A DNA stretch of 64,000 nucleotides from Prunella strophiata (GCA_036583965.1 JAZBQD010000015.1:21791310-21855309); one strand, 5' to 3'. Shown: positions 29,201 to 44,000, numbered from the stretch's first letter. Numbers and translations are program-made. The notes: generated by a model not told the origin, from the sequence alone.

Positions 29201-32200
29201 AGAAGAAGCTGCCTTCTCTGGTTGGTTTCAGATAAAACTTGGGATAAGGAGGTTTGATATCTTTATTTAACATGAGGTGATAACACTCACTGAATTGCAA
29301 CTTTTAACCTTTTTGGTGAAGAATCATGGGCCTGATAATACCACAAAATATGCATTTTCCAAGTTTTTAACTTTTAATGTATCTCCTTACTTTTCTTCAT
29401 GAATCTTCCTACCATTGCACTTTAGCCAGGAAAGGCAAGTATTCACCAGAAACTAATCCAATTTAATGAATTTCATTAACTTCAGTCATGCTGAAGTTAC
29501 TGCTATTTAAAGACCTGGGGATATCAGTGATAAAGTATTCAAGGTCCATTTCATATTGAGCATTACTCTATTGGTTATGCTGCAATTACACAGGGGGTGG
29601 GTTTGCCTTGTAGCATTGCAGAGTCAGTGTAGGCAGTCCAGAGCTGAGGTTTCATTCAGCAAGTAAGGAAGTTGGTTTGTACTTCTTTGCTTCTTCTGTA
29701 AATCCTCTATGTAGTTTCATTTCACTTAGTAAGCCTGTAAATGTTGGGGTTTTTAAAATTATTTTAAATTACTTTATTTTTCATTGTAACTGGCACTCTT
29801 GTAAGCACATGTCCCTTCTCATATCCTTGGTTGTTTTTCCCTTTTCTCCTTACAGAGAGGTATCAATCCTGATCAGTGCTTTACTAATCATGTATCGAAT
29901 TCTGATTAATATGTCAAATCAATAAAACGAGCACAGAAAAAAACTATGTTACAAAATCTTTTAAAGTCTGGCTATTTTTTCTGTGTTGTGGCCCATCAGC
30001 CATGGTTCTTAAAGCAGTTTCTCATAAAATAGAAAAAAAAAAATTTGCGAAGGAAAAAAGGGATTGCTTATTTTCTTGACAAGTTTTGAAAATTTTCAGT
30101 TGACTTTGCTAAACAGATGAAAAGATTCTGATTTGTGGTACAGGTGTCCTAAAGGATGGATGTCTGTCCAAATATTAGAAATTAAAAATCACCAGTTTTT
30201 AGTCACATTTCAACACATAGGCATGTAGCAACAGTAAGATAAACAGCACTACAGTTATATTCTTTCCAAAAGAGTCATTTTCCTTCCAGAACATCATTAG
30301 CACTATAAGACTGTTTAAAATAAAGAATATACCCTATAAACAAGAATATAGCAAATTATTACTGCAGTATTTCTCACAGGAATACATTGCTGTATTTTGA
30401 AGAGATAGCTTGGGGTTTCTTTTATTGTTTTCCTAGAATTTTTGATGGAGTTCCCAGTGTTCCCAGGTCTCTGTATCAAATGTCTACCCTTAGTGGGTAC
30501 ATTCAGGGCACTCAGGGCATGCCAGGTGGGTGGCACCACTACCTGAGGGGAGGCACTCCCCATGGGTCCTGCTGTGGGGATGATGCACATGCCTGGCAGC
30601 AAAGGCCCTTGTGAACACAAAGATCTGATGTTGTGAGCACAAAGATCTGATGTGCAGGACAGTGGTCACTGTCACTGTACTGGCCAGACTGCTTTGGCAA
30701 ACACTCTCTCGATTAGCACAGTCCAAACTGTTACTACATCTTATTCCTAGACAATATTTGCCTTTTAGAGTGAGACACCAAGAACATTGACACCAAACAT
30801 GCACTTACCACGTTGCTTTGCTCTGGTAGCCCACTCAGAGACTTCATCCTGGGCCCGTCCATCCGTAAACACAATGGAGATTCGAGGGACGTTTGCTGAA
30901 AATGGTCTTGCCCCTTCTGTCTCTGTGAAGCTTCTCTCAGACATCTGCCTCAAGTGCCAGTCCTGTCATGGAACCTCGGCCCATGTATTTCATTTGTGAC
31001 ACTGCTTTCTTCATGTCTTTGGCTGAGCTGAACTGCCTTAATGTAAACTCTGTACGAACCTCAGTGGAATACTGAAGCAAACCAACTCGAGCAGCTTTGG
31101 GTGAAATCTCAAGCGTATCCAAGATTCCTGAGACAAACTGTTTTACAATTTCAAAATTATCCTCTCCAAGACTTTTTGATCCATCAATCACAAACACCAG
31201 GTCAAGAGGGCCTTCAGTGCATCCTGTGAAACTGAGCAACAGAGTGTACAGATCAAGACAAATGAAAGGGATCTGGATACCCTGACAAAAATTCAGGGAT
31301 CATCTAAAGTACCCTGTCCCTGGCTCATCCTACAGTGCCAATGTGTCTGAAGATGTTGTGTACAGTCTGTCTCAAAAGCTAAGAGTAGGCCTATGACTGA
31401 GAATTTAACAAAATTATAACCACAGCGAATATTTACTGAGGACATATTATGCTTTGCAGAATATCTGTTAAAAATGCAGCAACAATCAGCAAATGTTTAG
31501 AATTACTCTTAAATGGAGAGAACTGAAGAACATAGCTAGCACATAGACAGAGTTGCCATAATTTTCTTCCAGAGAAAAGCCTGTATGCTAACCTTGCATT
31601 TGTCAAATTTGTCAGCACTGAGAGACATGGAAGAGAATCACTGAAGCTGGATTTGTGTTGCAGGAATTATAAAATAATTTTAAAACTATTTAATTATTGA
31701 GAGAATCAGAATTGGCTAGATAGGGGTTTTTGCTTGTAAGTGTCTACCAACTTTGTAATTAGAAAACTTATGTATTGCTGATGTATTTCTGGTTGACTCA
31801 TTAGAGCTGGGAGCGTGTCAGAAGACAGGCAAATTTGTAAAATTTGTATTTCTCATACTTTTTGGCAAATGCACATGCAAAAATCAAAGTAGTTTGTAGG
31901 GCATCAATAACAAGGCTTAGGGAATTTAGAGACTGGAGAATGTCTTCCAAGCTGCACACAGCTTCTGCCAGGTGGGTTGTTTTGTTTTGTTTTAAATTCT
32001 GGAAAGGAATTGCCTTTCAGCAGGCAGAGATTAGTGTGCTTTGTGCAAAGGCTAGCTGCAGAGCTCCTATTGGAGCTAGTTCCTATTGGATCAATGTAGC
32101 TTCCAGGGAAAATATGCCATACTAAGGAATGTAAGATTTGCTTCTTAGTCTGGACCAAATAAACTTTGACCTCCACTCATCTCTGATCTTTGTACAGGCA

Positions 32201-35200
32201 GAATGCTGTAAGCACTACACAAAAGAGAATTATTCAGCAGAAATTACTGGAGATGTTTGTTACCAAGTCAAAGTATGAAGAACGGATTTTCAGCTTTAAA
32301 GCCTGGACTTTTCTTAGGAAACATCTATTTTATAACTGCTCAAGAATTCCTTTCTGCAGTCATCTGAGAAAAAGCCATCTCACATGTACTAAGGTGATGA
32401 AAATGCAATTAATATACATATCAGAACCACCTCAATACTACTGCATAAGTCAAGAAAGGGCAGCAGTCCATGGTGCATGGTGTCACTTAGGATGGAGAAC
32501 AGCCAGAACTTGTCACTGTTCTGTTGGTAATTACAGTCTCCTCAACTAAGACATCCATTTTTGGCAGAAAAAATGTTTTTACTGAATTCCAGCAGAATTT
32601 CTCCTCCAAGTATTTAGAGATGATGAGATAAATACATGCTATGTTGGAAGATAAGCAAATAAAATTAATGGGATTTTAAAATATAGTATATAAAGGTAAA
32701 AGACCCACAGTATATGAACCTGATTAAAATGTACATTCTTTGATAATAAGATTCCCCTTTGGCTTTTCCCTGATGTTTCAAAAGAATTATTATTGTACTA
32801 AAACAACTCTTCCTATTTGATAGATTTTTGCTTAGGAGAGCATCAAGTTAATTGTTTGAGACATTTTCCTGCCACACACATATGCCCTGGGCTTTCAAAT
32901 ATTATATCATGTTTGAAATGAGAGGTTGTGGCAGTGTTTGGCTGTATTTGGCTTGGAGACACCTGGTCTAGTAGAAGGTGTCCTTGCCATCAGCAGGGAG
33001 ATTGAACTAAGTGATCTTTAATAAGGTTCCTTCCAACCAGACCATTCTATGATTGTATAATTTTTTTTGAAGTTAATTTAGGAAATAAAAGAAACAAATG
33101 CTTTCTAAATAAAATACACTTACTTCCTGCATGTTTTCCGATCCTCTTTTAGTACATATCCCTCCTGGCATTTGCAGATATAGGAATCAGTCATTATTAA
33201 CACAAGCATATTCACAACCATGGTCAACTGATTTACAGACATCTTTACCTAGGAAAAATGGAAGTATTTATCTGTATTTTATTTAGCATTTCATAAATCC
33301 AAAGACCCTCAAACATGATATGTGAAGAACAAATGACAAAGGAGTACAATATCTTTGTTCATTTATGTAGCAATGCCAGAGAAGAGGGGCTGACAGACAT
33401 AATGAGGTACTTACTTCGACATGTTTTCCCATCTTGTCGCAGGACAAAGCCCTCATGGCACTGACAGCTGTATGAGTTGTTATTATTAATGCACACATGT
33501 TCACAGCCATGGTCAATGGATTTACACAGGTCTTTATCTGAGAATTGTTAGAGAATCCCCTTATTAGACCATTTTTCAAATACAAAACTGTCATGAACAA
33601 GCTTTGAGTGAAATTATGTTATTTCTTTTAAGACTGAAAAACATATTCCCCATAAAAGTTTCAGCTACTCACTCCTGCATGTTTTCCTGTCTCGCCTCAA
33701 TATAAATCCCTCGTGACACTGACACATGTATGAATCGCCAGTTGGAACACAGACATGTTCACAACCATGGGTGACTGTTTTGCAGACATTTTTACCTTGG
33801 AATAATGAAAACTGTATTTAGCACATTTAGCTAAGTAAATAAATTTCACAAATTATAAAAAATTTGGCTATAATTTTCCATGAAGAAGCTCACTTACATG
33901 AAGCTGATTCTATAATAAAGACACAAATAACACACTACTGTTGCATAGTATGTTTCATTAACAGATCAGGAAGTACAAAACAAGATTAAATAACTTACTC
34001 CTGCAAGTTTTTCTATCTTCCCTCAGTATGAAGTCTTCATGACACTTGCAGACATAGGAATCACCGGTATTAACACAAATATGCTCACAGCCGTGGTCGA
34101 CTGAGTTGCAAACATCTTTATCTGAGAAAAATGGATAGGGCTTGTGAGGTGAGGCTTGTTAGCAAGAGATGGTATCTTTTTTAAACCAGCCCAAATAGCT
34201 GGAAATCACAAACATACACATGTGCATTCACACCCACAACACTTGAAAGCCTCAAATAAAAACATACTTTTATAGCTCAGGCTACTCACATCTACATGTC
34301 TTTCCATCTTCCTTCAGTATGAATTTTTCATGACACTGGCAGATGTAGGAATCTTCAGTATTCACACAAACTTGTTCACAGCCATGGTCAACTGAGTTGC
34401 AAATGTCCTTGTCTGCAAACAGGAGAGTTGGTAGTCAGCACACATCAGCAGAGGCCTTCATTATTGTATGTGTAATTCATCCAATTAAGTTCCTGTGCTG
34501 CTTACTTCTGCAGGTCTTCCCATCTTCTCTCAGTAGGAACCCATCATGACATTTGCAGGTATATGAATCACCAGAATTTACACAAACATGTTCACAGCCA
34601 TGGTTGACTGATTTGCAAAGATCTTCATCTGAAAACAGATGACAGCTGGTTAGTGCATTTCTACACAAGCACAAGCTGCAGATAAAGAGTATGTTGATAA
34701 ATATCAGACTACTTACTTCTGCAAGTTTTTCCATCTTCTCTTAGCAGGAATCCCTCCTGGCACTTACAAACAAATGAATCACCAGAACTAGCACACACAT
34801 GTTCACAGCCATGGTTGACTGATTTGCAAATATCCTTGCCTGGGAATAGTTAGATAATATTTATGTGGCTTGTTAGTTAAACAGTTTTTTATAAATACAA
34901 AGGACTGGGGGGTCAATCCCATGAGCAAGAACAGATGGAAGCTTGCAAACTGAAAGCAAATCTCTTAGCTAGTTAAATGATGGACATCTTAGCTTACATT
35001 GAGTATCTATTCTTTATCATCTGACCAGAACTTCATGGTTTGGATGACTTCCAACTGAAAATAAACCATTTTAGGATTTATCTGTCTAGATTAAGGAGGA
35101 GGAGGAGTTTACATTAAGAGCACTAAGAGTGAAATGAGGGAATAATTTAGTAAGTCATTTAGCATAAATGCATGCTGGTAAAAACAAAACTAAGAAAAAC

Positions 35201-38200
35201 ACCACAGGACATGATTTAAACATAATTCTTAACATCCTTATATCAGTGCCAAGAATCTGCATAAACAAAACCTGAAAGAACGGGAACTACTTCTTTAGGA
35301 TGATAAACAAAATCTAACTGGATTGCTGAAAATTGATGTGAGGATTTGTATGATTGCAATGTTAAACCTAGTTGGTTAAAACCTCTTCAAAAAGGATAGA
35401 TGGGGAGAAAGTGCAGAAGAAAGTGGAGCCATCTATCAGCATTCCCTTTTTCTTCTTCATGCAACACAAAAGAAATATCAGTTTCTAATGGAGAACTACC
35501 TTTACACAAAAAGTGGCCTCCTGAAAGCCAAGTTCAATTTGACTCATGAGATTTATGTTTTTAAAAGAACTTCAACCTGAGCCAAATTTCTTGGGGTCTC
35601 CTGCTACCAAAAGAAAAATTCCAAAAACTATTACATAAGACAATATTCTAACTCAAAAATAATTATATTTAAGACATGGCAATCTAAACTAGATCTGGTC
35701 ATAGTGGATAAGGGAGAAATTACAACATATGTAAAAATTAGCATCTGTTTATACACAGCTGTGCACAACTCAGCAACATTTACTTATAAACAGAATAAAA
35801 TACAAGCCAGCAGCAGACATGGCTATTACTTCAGAAGGATGAATTTTACATAGTTGAAAGTAAGTATGAGTCAGACTATTTTGGGATGCAGGGGGGAAAT
35901 AATAATAGTAATAAAAATGATTGCACTATTTAAGGTTATTTTACTAGACACCCCCAAAAAATCTAGTCTCAGAATCTAAAAAGAATGTCACCGGTAGTTA
36001 AAAAATCTAGAAATTGAAGTTGAAAACAGCTATAGGATTTGAAAAATGACTGAAAGAAAGGAACATTCACAGTATTTACTGAATGGGAAAATATTAGGAA
36101 TTTGAAAACACTGAAATAGTAAGATAAAGGACAAGGGGGTGCACGGGCAACCAAATAAAGGGTAGTATAAGTACATTATTTAGATACTATTAGGAACAAA
36201 AAGCATTCTAACAATGTATTAATTAACAGACAAAAAGGTAGAACCTGCCAATCTTCATGCAGAAATATTAAACATTTTAATGTATTCAGATCTGAACCTA
36301 TGAAACAGGTTACTGATGACCTTGTTGAAGAGTTTCACACTATGTGAAGTAGGTCACACAGCTTCTACTGAACATACACACACACACACATGCACACACA
36401 CATTTTTAAATCAGAAACTCCAGATAACTTGCAGCAGAGTTGAAAAAGAGGTTTCTGAAGAATATCTTGGATACTTAATGTTAATTCTCAGTAACTCCTA
36501 GAACTCTGAGGAGCCTCAAAACACTGAGTTGTCTCCATTCCCAGTGTATGTATACACACTGAAAAAAGTACTACGGTTCCATATAGTTTAAAAAGATGAG
36601 TAGCTCACTGTAAGCCTGCCAGCTTGACATTTATCTGAATTAAAATAATGCAACAGTGGAACTTGAGTCAGAGTAAAATCAAAGAAAGAGGACTAATATC
36701 AATCAACTTGGTGTTATGGAAAAATAAATCCTGGAAAAACTAAATAAATGTCTTAATTGATGATGAGGCTGATTCTTAAAGTTTATGCTGTTCATACAAT
36801 GGAGCATTCAAAAAGGCAAGAGTCTTGGCATTATTTTGATTAAAGAAACAGACTACAGAATCAACATTATATGGATTAACATTGGCTAGAAAGGGCTTCA
36901 GAACCAATTCTAGATGGGCAACTATCAAGTAGCTTTCTTTCTAAGAATTTGCCTTGCTACTTAATATTTTTATGGACAGCCCAGAATAAAACACAAAATA
37001 ATCACTAACAAAGTTTGTAGATTACTCCACTTCTGAGAGACTAGCAAATAAATATAAAGCAGCTGCTGATATTAGGTAACATGAATCTTTTTGGATAACA
37101 GCAAATCATATGTATTTTAAAATAGCCAGAATTAAGGATATGCATTTAGAAACAAAGAATGAAGGCTGTACTTACAGGACACAGGACACCTGTAATACTG
37201 AGAATCTTAAGTAACTTTTGATCATGGTAGATAACTAATTGAACAGATTACTAGCAGAGTATTTTGGTCAGAGACTAACACTATCTTTTGTCAAAAAAAA
37301 AAAAAAAAAGATTAAACAAAAGATAAATGATAAAAAAATGACAGGTAGATTAAAATAAGAATTAGATGGGTTATTGTTCCTCTGCCCTGGACCGAGCAGA
37401 GTCTCCTATTAGAAGACTTTCTTTCATAGTGATGCATCCACAAGGGTGCTGATAAACAGCAGAGGTTTTCAGGGAGCAAAAAGAGAGTTATAAAATGATT
37501 AGAAAACATAAAAAAGCCTGAAGGAGTTTCATTTGCTTATAATTTACAAAAGAACATGCTAAGAGGTTACAGAACAAGTTAAGTCATGATCTGCATGAAT
37601 ACAGACAGAAGAACACCACAGTAAAATGCAGAAACATCCTGTGCTCAAGATTAAAACTCAATATACTTTATTTGGAAATTAAATTTTAAAACCTACATTC
37701 AAGCCTTAAAATTGGCTGATTCTTCTGAAATATAGCTTTGGTTCAAACAATCCTTAATTCAGACAAGTCTTATGATCTGTAGAGAAAAATATTCCATTCT
37801 GGCTACTATGAACCAGTGAATAATATTCTAACAAGACAAAAATCACATTTCCTCTTTTATTATTAAACTACTTACTTCTGCATGTTTTCCCATCTTGCCT
37901 TAGTACAAATCCATCATGGCACTGGCAAGTGTATGAATCATCATTATTAACACAAAGATGTTCACAGCCATGACTGACTGACTTGCAGATGTCTTTATCT
38001 AGGAATAATTTAGATTTTATTTACTACAGTTTGATGAATAAGAACACTTCCAAAACTTTAAAGACTAACAGTAGTAAACTCCTAGTAAATACAGAATTTA
38101 TTCTCCTTTTTGCAAGGAAAAATCTCCTATAAGAAGAACTGCCTCTAACTAATATGTTTCTTCTGTAGATATCTGAATATAAAAAATGAAGTAACATTAA

Positions 38201-41021
38201 AATAACTTACTTTTACATGTTTTCTTATCCTCCCTCAATACAAAACCCTCGTAGCACTGGCAAAGGTATGAACTATCAGTATTCACACAAATATGCTCAC
38301 AGCCATGGTCAACAGAATTGCAAACATCTTTTTCTGTTAAAAAAATAAGATTGACATATTTAAAATATATCTACAAATGTGCAGATTATAAAGAAAATCT
38401 ACTAAAGAGAAGGATACTTACTTCTACATGTTCTTCCATCTTCCCTGAGTGCAAATCCCTCGTAACACTGGCAGATGTAGGACTCATCAGCATTAACACA
38501 AACATGTTCACAGCCATGGTGAACTGAACTGCAAATGTCTTTATCTGAGATTATAAATATTGATAGATATTAGATGATAGATATTAGATGATAAATAGTT
38601 GATGATATTTTGTTAAAAAACATCTACAACAAATGTATCATACAGGGAGAAGTAACAGTTTTCATTAGGTCTACTGATACCACTGGAATAAACAGGGTAA
38701 ATTTTAGGCAAACACTTTTAACTCTTGGTACCTGAACATTTTTGAGTATTTTCTGTTTCCAGTCTGTCAGTTAATCTATTAAAAGACACTATTTTTGTCC
38801 ACAGAAGTCAGTTACAAGCATCTGGAAGGTCAAAATGTATAAATATATAAATACTACTCCTATATTATACGTATGAAGACTACTCCTTTATTACAACAGT
38901 AAACTGTTGTATTTGTTTGAATGCTTCTCAGATCTACATACTGTAAATAAAATTCTATGACTAATTCTCAGAGTACTTACTTCTGCATGTTTTCCCATCT
39001 TCTCTCAGCAGAAAACCCTCATGACACTTGCAAACATAGGAGTCATCTTCATTAACACAAATATGCTCACAGCCATGGCTGACTGATTTGCAGATGTCCT
39101 GTCCTGGGAATGATTGACATAAATGTAGGTTTTGAATGAAAACATGTTAGAGAAATGTAGCTGTCAAAAGGAAGTTTGCTGCTTCTTTTCCAGTAAGAAG
39201 TAAAAAATACCCCTTTCCTTCCTTGCCTGATGTACATGCAAAAGTGTTCAACAGATACCAGTCACTCACTTCTGCAGGTCTTGCCATCTTCTCTCAGTAC
39301 GAATCCTTCACGACACTTGCAGATGTAGGAATTGTCAGCATTAACACAAACATGCTCACAGCCATGGTTGACTGATTTGCAGACATTTTTACCTGGAAAT
39401 TATTTCATATATAAAAAATTCTGTTAGTTAAGGGCAGTATGTTCAAAGTTAACTTGCTTTTCGTGTATCCTAACTTTTTGAGACTGGCAGAATTTCTCTC
39501 TGCTTGCACAGAATAACAAAAGAGGGTGATGTTATGAAACACCAGCTAAGAATAAGGAGCTTTTCACTCATCATGGTAATATCTGGATGCCTTTAATTTT
39601 TTTTTCTGTAAATATGTTTTAACAGCAGATGTTGATATTAGATATTATGGGGATTGCAGCTACAAAATACTGAATGCCTGTGAGTTTTTCCGAGACTTAT
39701 CCATGATTCTTCTTTGATCACTTGCTGACTTAAGCTATAAAAGTTGAGAAAAATTTGCTATTAGTTTTTTTCCTTGATATCTGTCACTCATCATAACTGT
39801 GTAATGTAGTCAAATTTGTAACACAATTATGATATTTCTGTTGCAATCATCCTTATCCTGTTGGACACATTGGACAAAATGAACTTTCCATCAATAATAT
39901 TGCAAGCTTCATGCTGGGTAAGACTTTACAAACATTATGTATTTTTGCCTTGAAATTTTAGAAGAAAATCACAGTCGTCCCAGCTCTGGATAATTTTGGA
40001 TCCACAACTGTCCAATTTCAGAGCTACTTTTTAAATGGCACTGATGTTTAGGATGTGATTGACATGCCTAAAAGTATGCATTCAGTACCATTTTAGATGC
40101 ATTAGCATATCCAAGATATTGGCATACTGCTGGCAAATATGACACCAAAGGGGAAATATGACCCCTAGAAATCCTTGAACATTTAGGCAATCCAATCCTT
40201 ACAGATTTCTTCTATGTGTGTAATATTAGACTCTGAGCTGCTGAACAATAACTTACGTTTACATGTTTTCCCATCATTACGAAGCCTGTATCCTTCAAAA
40301 CACTGACAAGTGTATGATCTGTCACCATTTACACACAAATGTTCACAGCCATGATCACTTAGAGCACAATAGTCAACTCCTGTAGGAGCAATCAAAATTA
40401 TTTAAAAATTTAACCAGTAATGACTCAATTATTTTTCATCTCTAGTGTTTGCATTCCATATAAGCAAGTAAATATAAATACATTGAACTGCTTAAACAAT
40501 AATTCGGTTTCTCATCTGATTATAAAGCTTCAATGAAATGTAAGAGGTCCTAGTGAGGTCCTAGAGGTCCTACTTTTCATTTTTTACTTTAAGCAGAGTT
40601 GAGAACTCATACTTTTCTGTGTTTAACATAACTAAACAGAGTCCATGCCTGGATTGGATTAAAGTGGATTAAAAAACCAAAATACTGTGGCCATGATTTT
40701 ATATAAGACACTGACATAAAAGCTACCTTGTTAACATTCTTTAAATAGTCTCTAAATGGCCTGAAGTGAAGGTGGCAGTCCCCAGAACTCACTTGTGGAC
40801 CTGACCCAGTTCCTGTGGCAGCAAGAAGAAAACTTCTTAGATGTCAGTGGGATTTAGCTTGGACTATTCAAGATTTTACAAAGAATTGCAAATGACAAGT
40901 ACTGTCAAATGTGGTCCACTTTTCATCTCAAATTTCCCAAGTGTTCCTTCTCTGTCATATAAAGACATAGGGCTCCTGAGACTTTGCAAGCAGGACTTGC
41001 TACTGTCTATTGGCTACACAC

Positions 41022-41062
<41 letters not shown>

Positions 41063-44000
41063 TCAGAGTACAGATTTGGTTACCATTCAGGTGTACCCAT
41101 AGTTTTCTTAAGATCCTTGAGCCAGTGTATATAACACTGGAACTGTCCCAGATGTTTTCTCACTAGGACTGGTATATGTTGAATGCTAATCCCTTCTTTT
41201 CAACTTATCATTCAGGAAATTGCAAAGTGCCAAAATTCTCTTTGTGGTAGCCTAAAAATGTTCACGAGGTTTCAACACCTCATCTAGAGCTCAGGAACAG
41301 GACAAATCTTTCCTAAATATATGTGAGGACAGCATTATGAGAAGAGGAGCTATTCAAAAAAGCTCAATTTCATTGCACTCAGCACCATTTCCATAGAATC
41401 ATAGAATATCCTGATTTGGGAGGGAACTCACTAGGACCAATCAAAGTCCTACTACTGGCCTTGCACAGGACAGCCCCAAAACTCACACCATCTGCCTGAG
41501 AATGTTGTCCAAATGCTTCTTGAACTCTGCTGCTGATAGGTTTCCAAGTACAGCCTGGAGGAAAATAACTCAGGAATGAAAAATCATCTCTTGTTACTAG
41601 GAAGGAAAAGGGATTTTCCATTTGCAAGTTGATAAAACTTCATTACTTGGTTGTTTCTAAATTTTCAGTAGTACTACAGATAAATATCTAAAAATTGCTT
41701 TTTAGTAGACAGTATTGTTGTTACATATACACTAACCATACTTTTGTGTTACTGTCTGCCCCTTTCTAGAGAGCTGCAGTGGCAGACAGAAGCAAAGTCT
41801 GTCACGGTATTGGATGGAGCTATGGAGGCAAACACAAGGATAAATAAAATACAAAGGCAAATTGCCCTTGCTGATTTGCCTTCACTTCTCTCCAGATAAT
41901 TTTTGTGACTGAGCACTTGCAGTTTGACTTCTGGAACTGCTCCAACACTCTACAAGCTTGAAAGATAATGTACCTCCAAAATCTGGAAAAAGTGGACAGA
42001 ACACTCTCACCAAAGAGGTCCATCAAAAGTCAACAGGTAAAATGCACTCATATTCTTCTTTTTCTGGCCCTTTCAATGCATTATATTTCCAGTGAAGGAG
42101 GCAATTCAACTGTTTGTGAAACTGTATAAATTCTCAATGATCATTAGATTTATAAAGAGCAGAGAGCTGCCAGGACAACTCCTCACTTATTAAGGGTTCC
42201 TATGCTAAATGTAAAGCCCAGTGTGGGGCCCTCAGCTCTCCTCCTGTCCCAAGTAAGGTGGGGCAGTTGGCCTTGGGGACACTGCTGTCCAGATGACCTG
42301 TCAGACACATTTGTCATGTGACTGAAAAACTATCCTCAAACCTGGGGATGAATAGGTCTCCCAAAACTTTTCTGAATCTGTGAGGACTAACAGTTATCTT
42401 GACAAGTATTCCTTCCTGAATAATTTTTCTGTTTCTGCTTTCAAATAATTATTAAAATATTACTGAAATGCTGACTGTAAGAATAAACTTGAAGCTGAGT
42501 CCTTTTCCCTGTAAGAAAACAAAAACATTTTCCAAGGGAGCTGGAATAAAGGATGTTCTTGCAAGACTCACGTGAGCAGGTTTTTAGGTCCTCATTGATG
42601 ACAAATCCTTCAGAGCACTGACAGACATAGGAGTCACCTGTGTTTAGGCACAGTTGCTCGCAGCCATGATTGTTTTCAACACAGTGGTCCACTCCTATTG
42701 ATTTGTGTTAATGATTGAAGAAATCACATTGGTGTCTTAGATCCATAAACTATGACACAGTAGTTAGTACATGATGCCTTTGCAGAGCAAGGGAATAAGA
42801 TTAGTATAGCTTGTTACTTATGCAAGCATCCCCACCTACTTGAGTAACTTGAGTTAATTAACAACACCTAAGTGAAATTAATACAACAACCCCACTTGGC
42901 ATATAGTAAACTTGGTGAAATGCAGATTTCCTTTGCCAAAAATCACAATGTGATTGAACTAACACGAAGTGGAGAAAAGGGAGAATCCTGAAACCCAGTC
43001 TGGTTTCACCCACAGAATCATGCTTTCCATCTTTAAAAAGCAGGGACTCTCTCTTCTGTTCACCATTAAATTTTTGCAGCAAATATGAGTATTAGTAATT
43101 TTTGAAATAGAAATTATGGCTTTCAGATTGTTTCATAAAGATTAAATTCTTTTTTCAACAGGATAAGAAATCATCAATTTAAAACTTTAACCTCCCAACA
43201 GGTTCAAGCAGTTAAAGCCTCATGGGGGACAGATAGATAATTACGAGCGTGAGAGTGTCTAACATGTTCCATTTCTTTGATTTTCCTATTCCTATTCCAA
43301 GTAAGATAAAATGGAATATGTCTTTTAAGTCTTGTATGCAACTAGTTGTGTGAAAGACAAAAGGTGGGGGAAGAGGAGAGAGGTGCAAACTGGGTTTAAA
43401 AAATACATTTCCTCACAGTGGACAGCAAAGCTGTAGGGTGAGATACATGCACTTGCACATGTACTATACAATTTGCTGATTCTGTGAGTATAAAGAAAGG
43501 ACATTTTAGGAAAAAAGCTTTGAAGTTCCTCATAGTGTTTTACTGCTGGTTTGTTAATGGCTAGTTTTAGCTATATAGACCCAAATCACTTTGGCTTAAC
43601 TTGATCAAAAGTAGTGGCATTCCCTCAGACACAAACATACTCTCACATGTCTCCTTGCAAATCATTTACAGATGTGAACAGACATGTCTGCAACAATTTG
43701 TTTACATTTTAAAAAATCTGTACTTAAATCACTTATTTTAAATATTTCTGTTTATTGGTTTATTTAACTAAGCAACGAGTTTGCAGTAATTGGTCCAGAT
43801 TTGCCATTATACACAGAGAGACAACGTAGGCTTGAACAAATGAAGCTGAGGTGTCAGTTTTTACTAGCTAAAGCAAGTTCCAGCTGGAACCTCCTTTTTC
43901 CAAGAGTTCACATCATCATGAAGAGGCTTGTGTAACTTCTCAGAGCACACAAAAAATGTGGAAAAAAAAAAGAAAATACCCATATTCTCTGTGAAAAATT

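Larger units (their letters stand above)
40380..42571 (-). other. MATN2: MATN2 intron with poly(T) and CR1-like fragment
   Basis: Between EGF6 and EGF7. It contains a 38-bp T run (41024-41061) and the CR1-like fragment listed separately. No exon was seen. Confidence 0.6.

Noticed and set aside
34840..37875. Additional EGF remnants in the 3-kb intron between EGF12 and EGF13
   Set aside because: I looked for the CATGTTCACAGCCATGG-type signature that marks the other units on the plus strand and found none.
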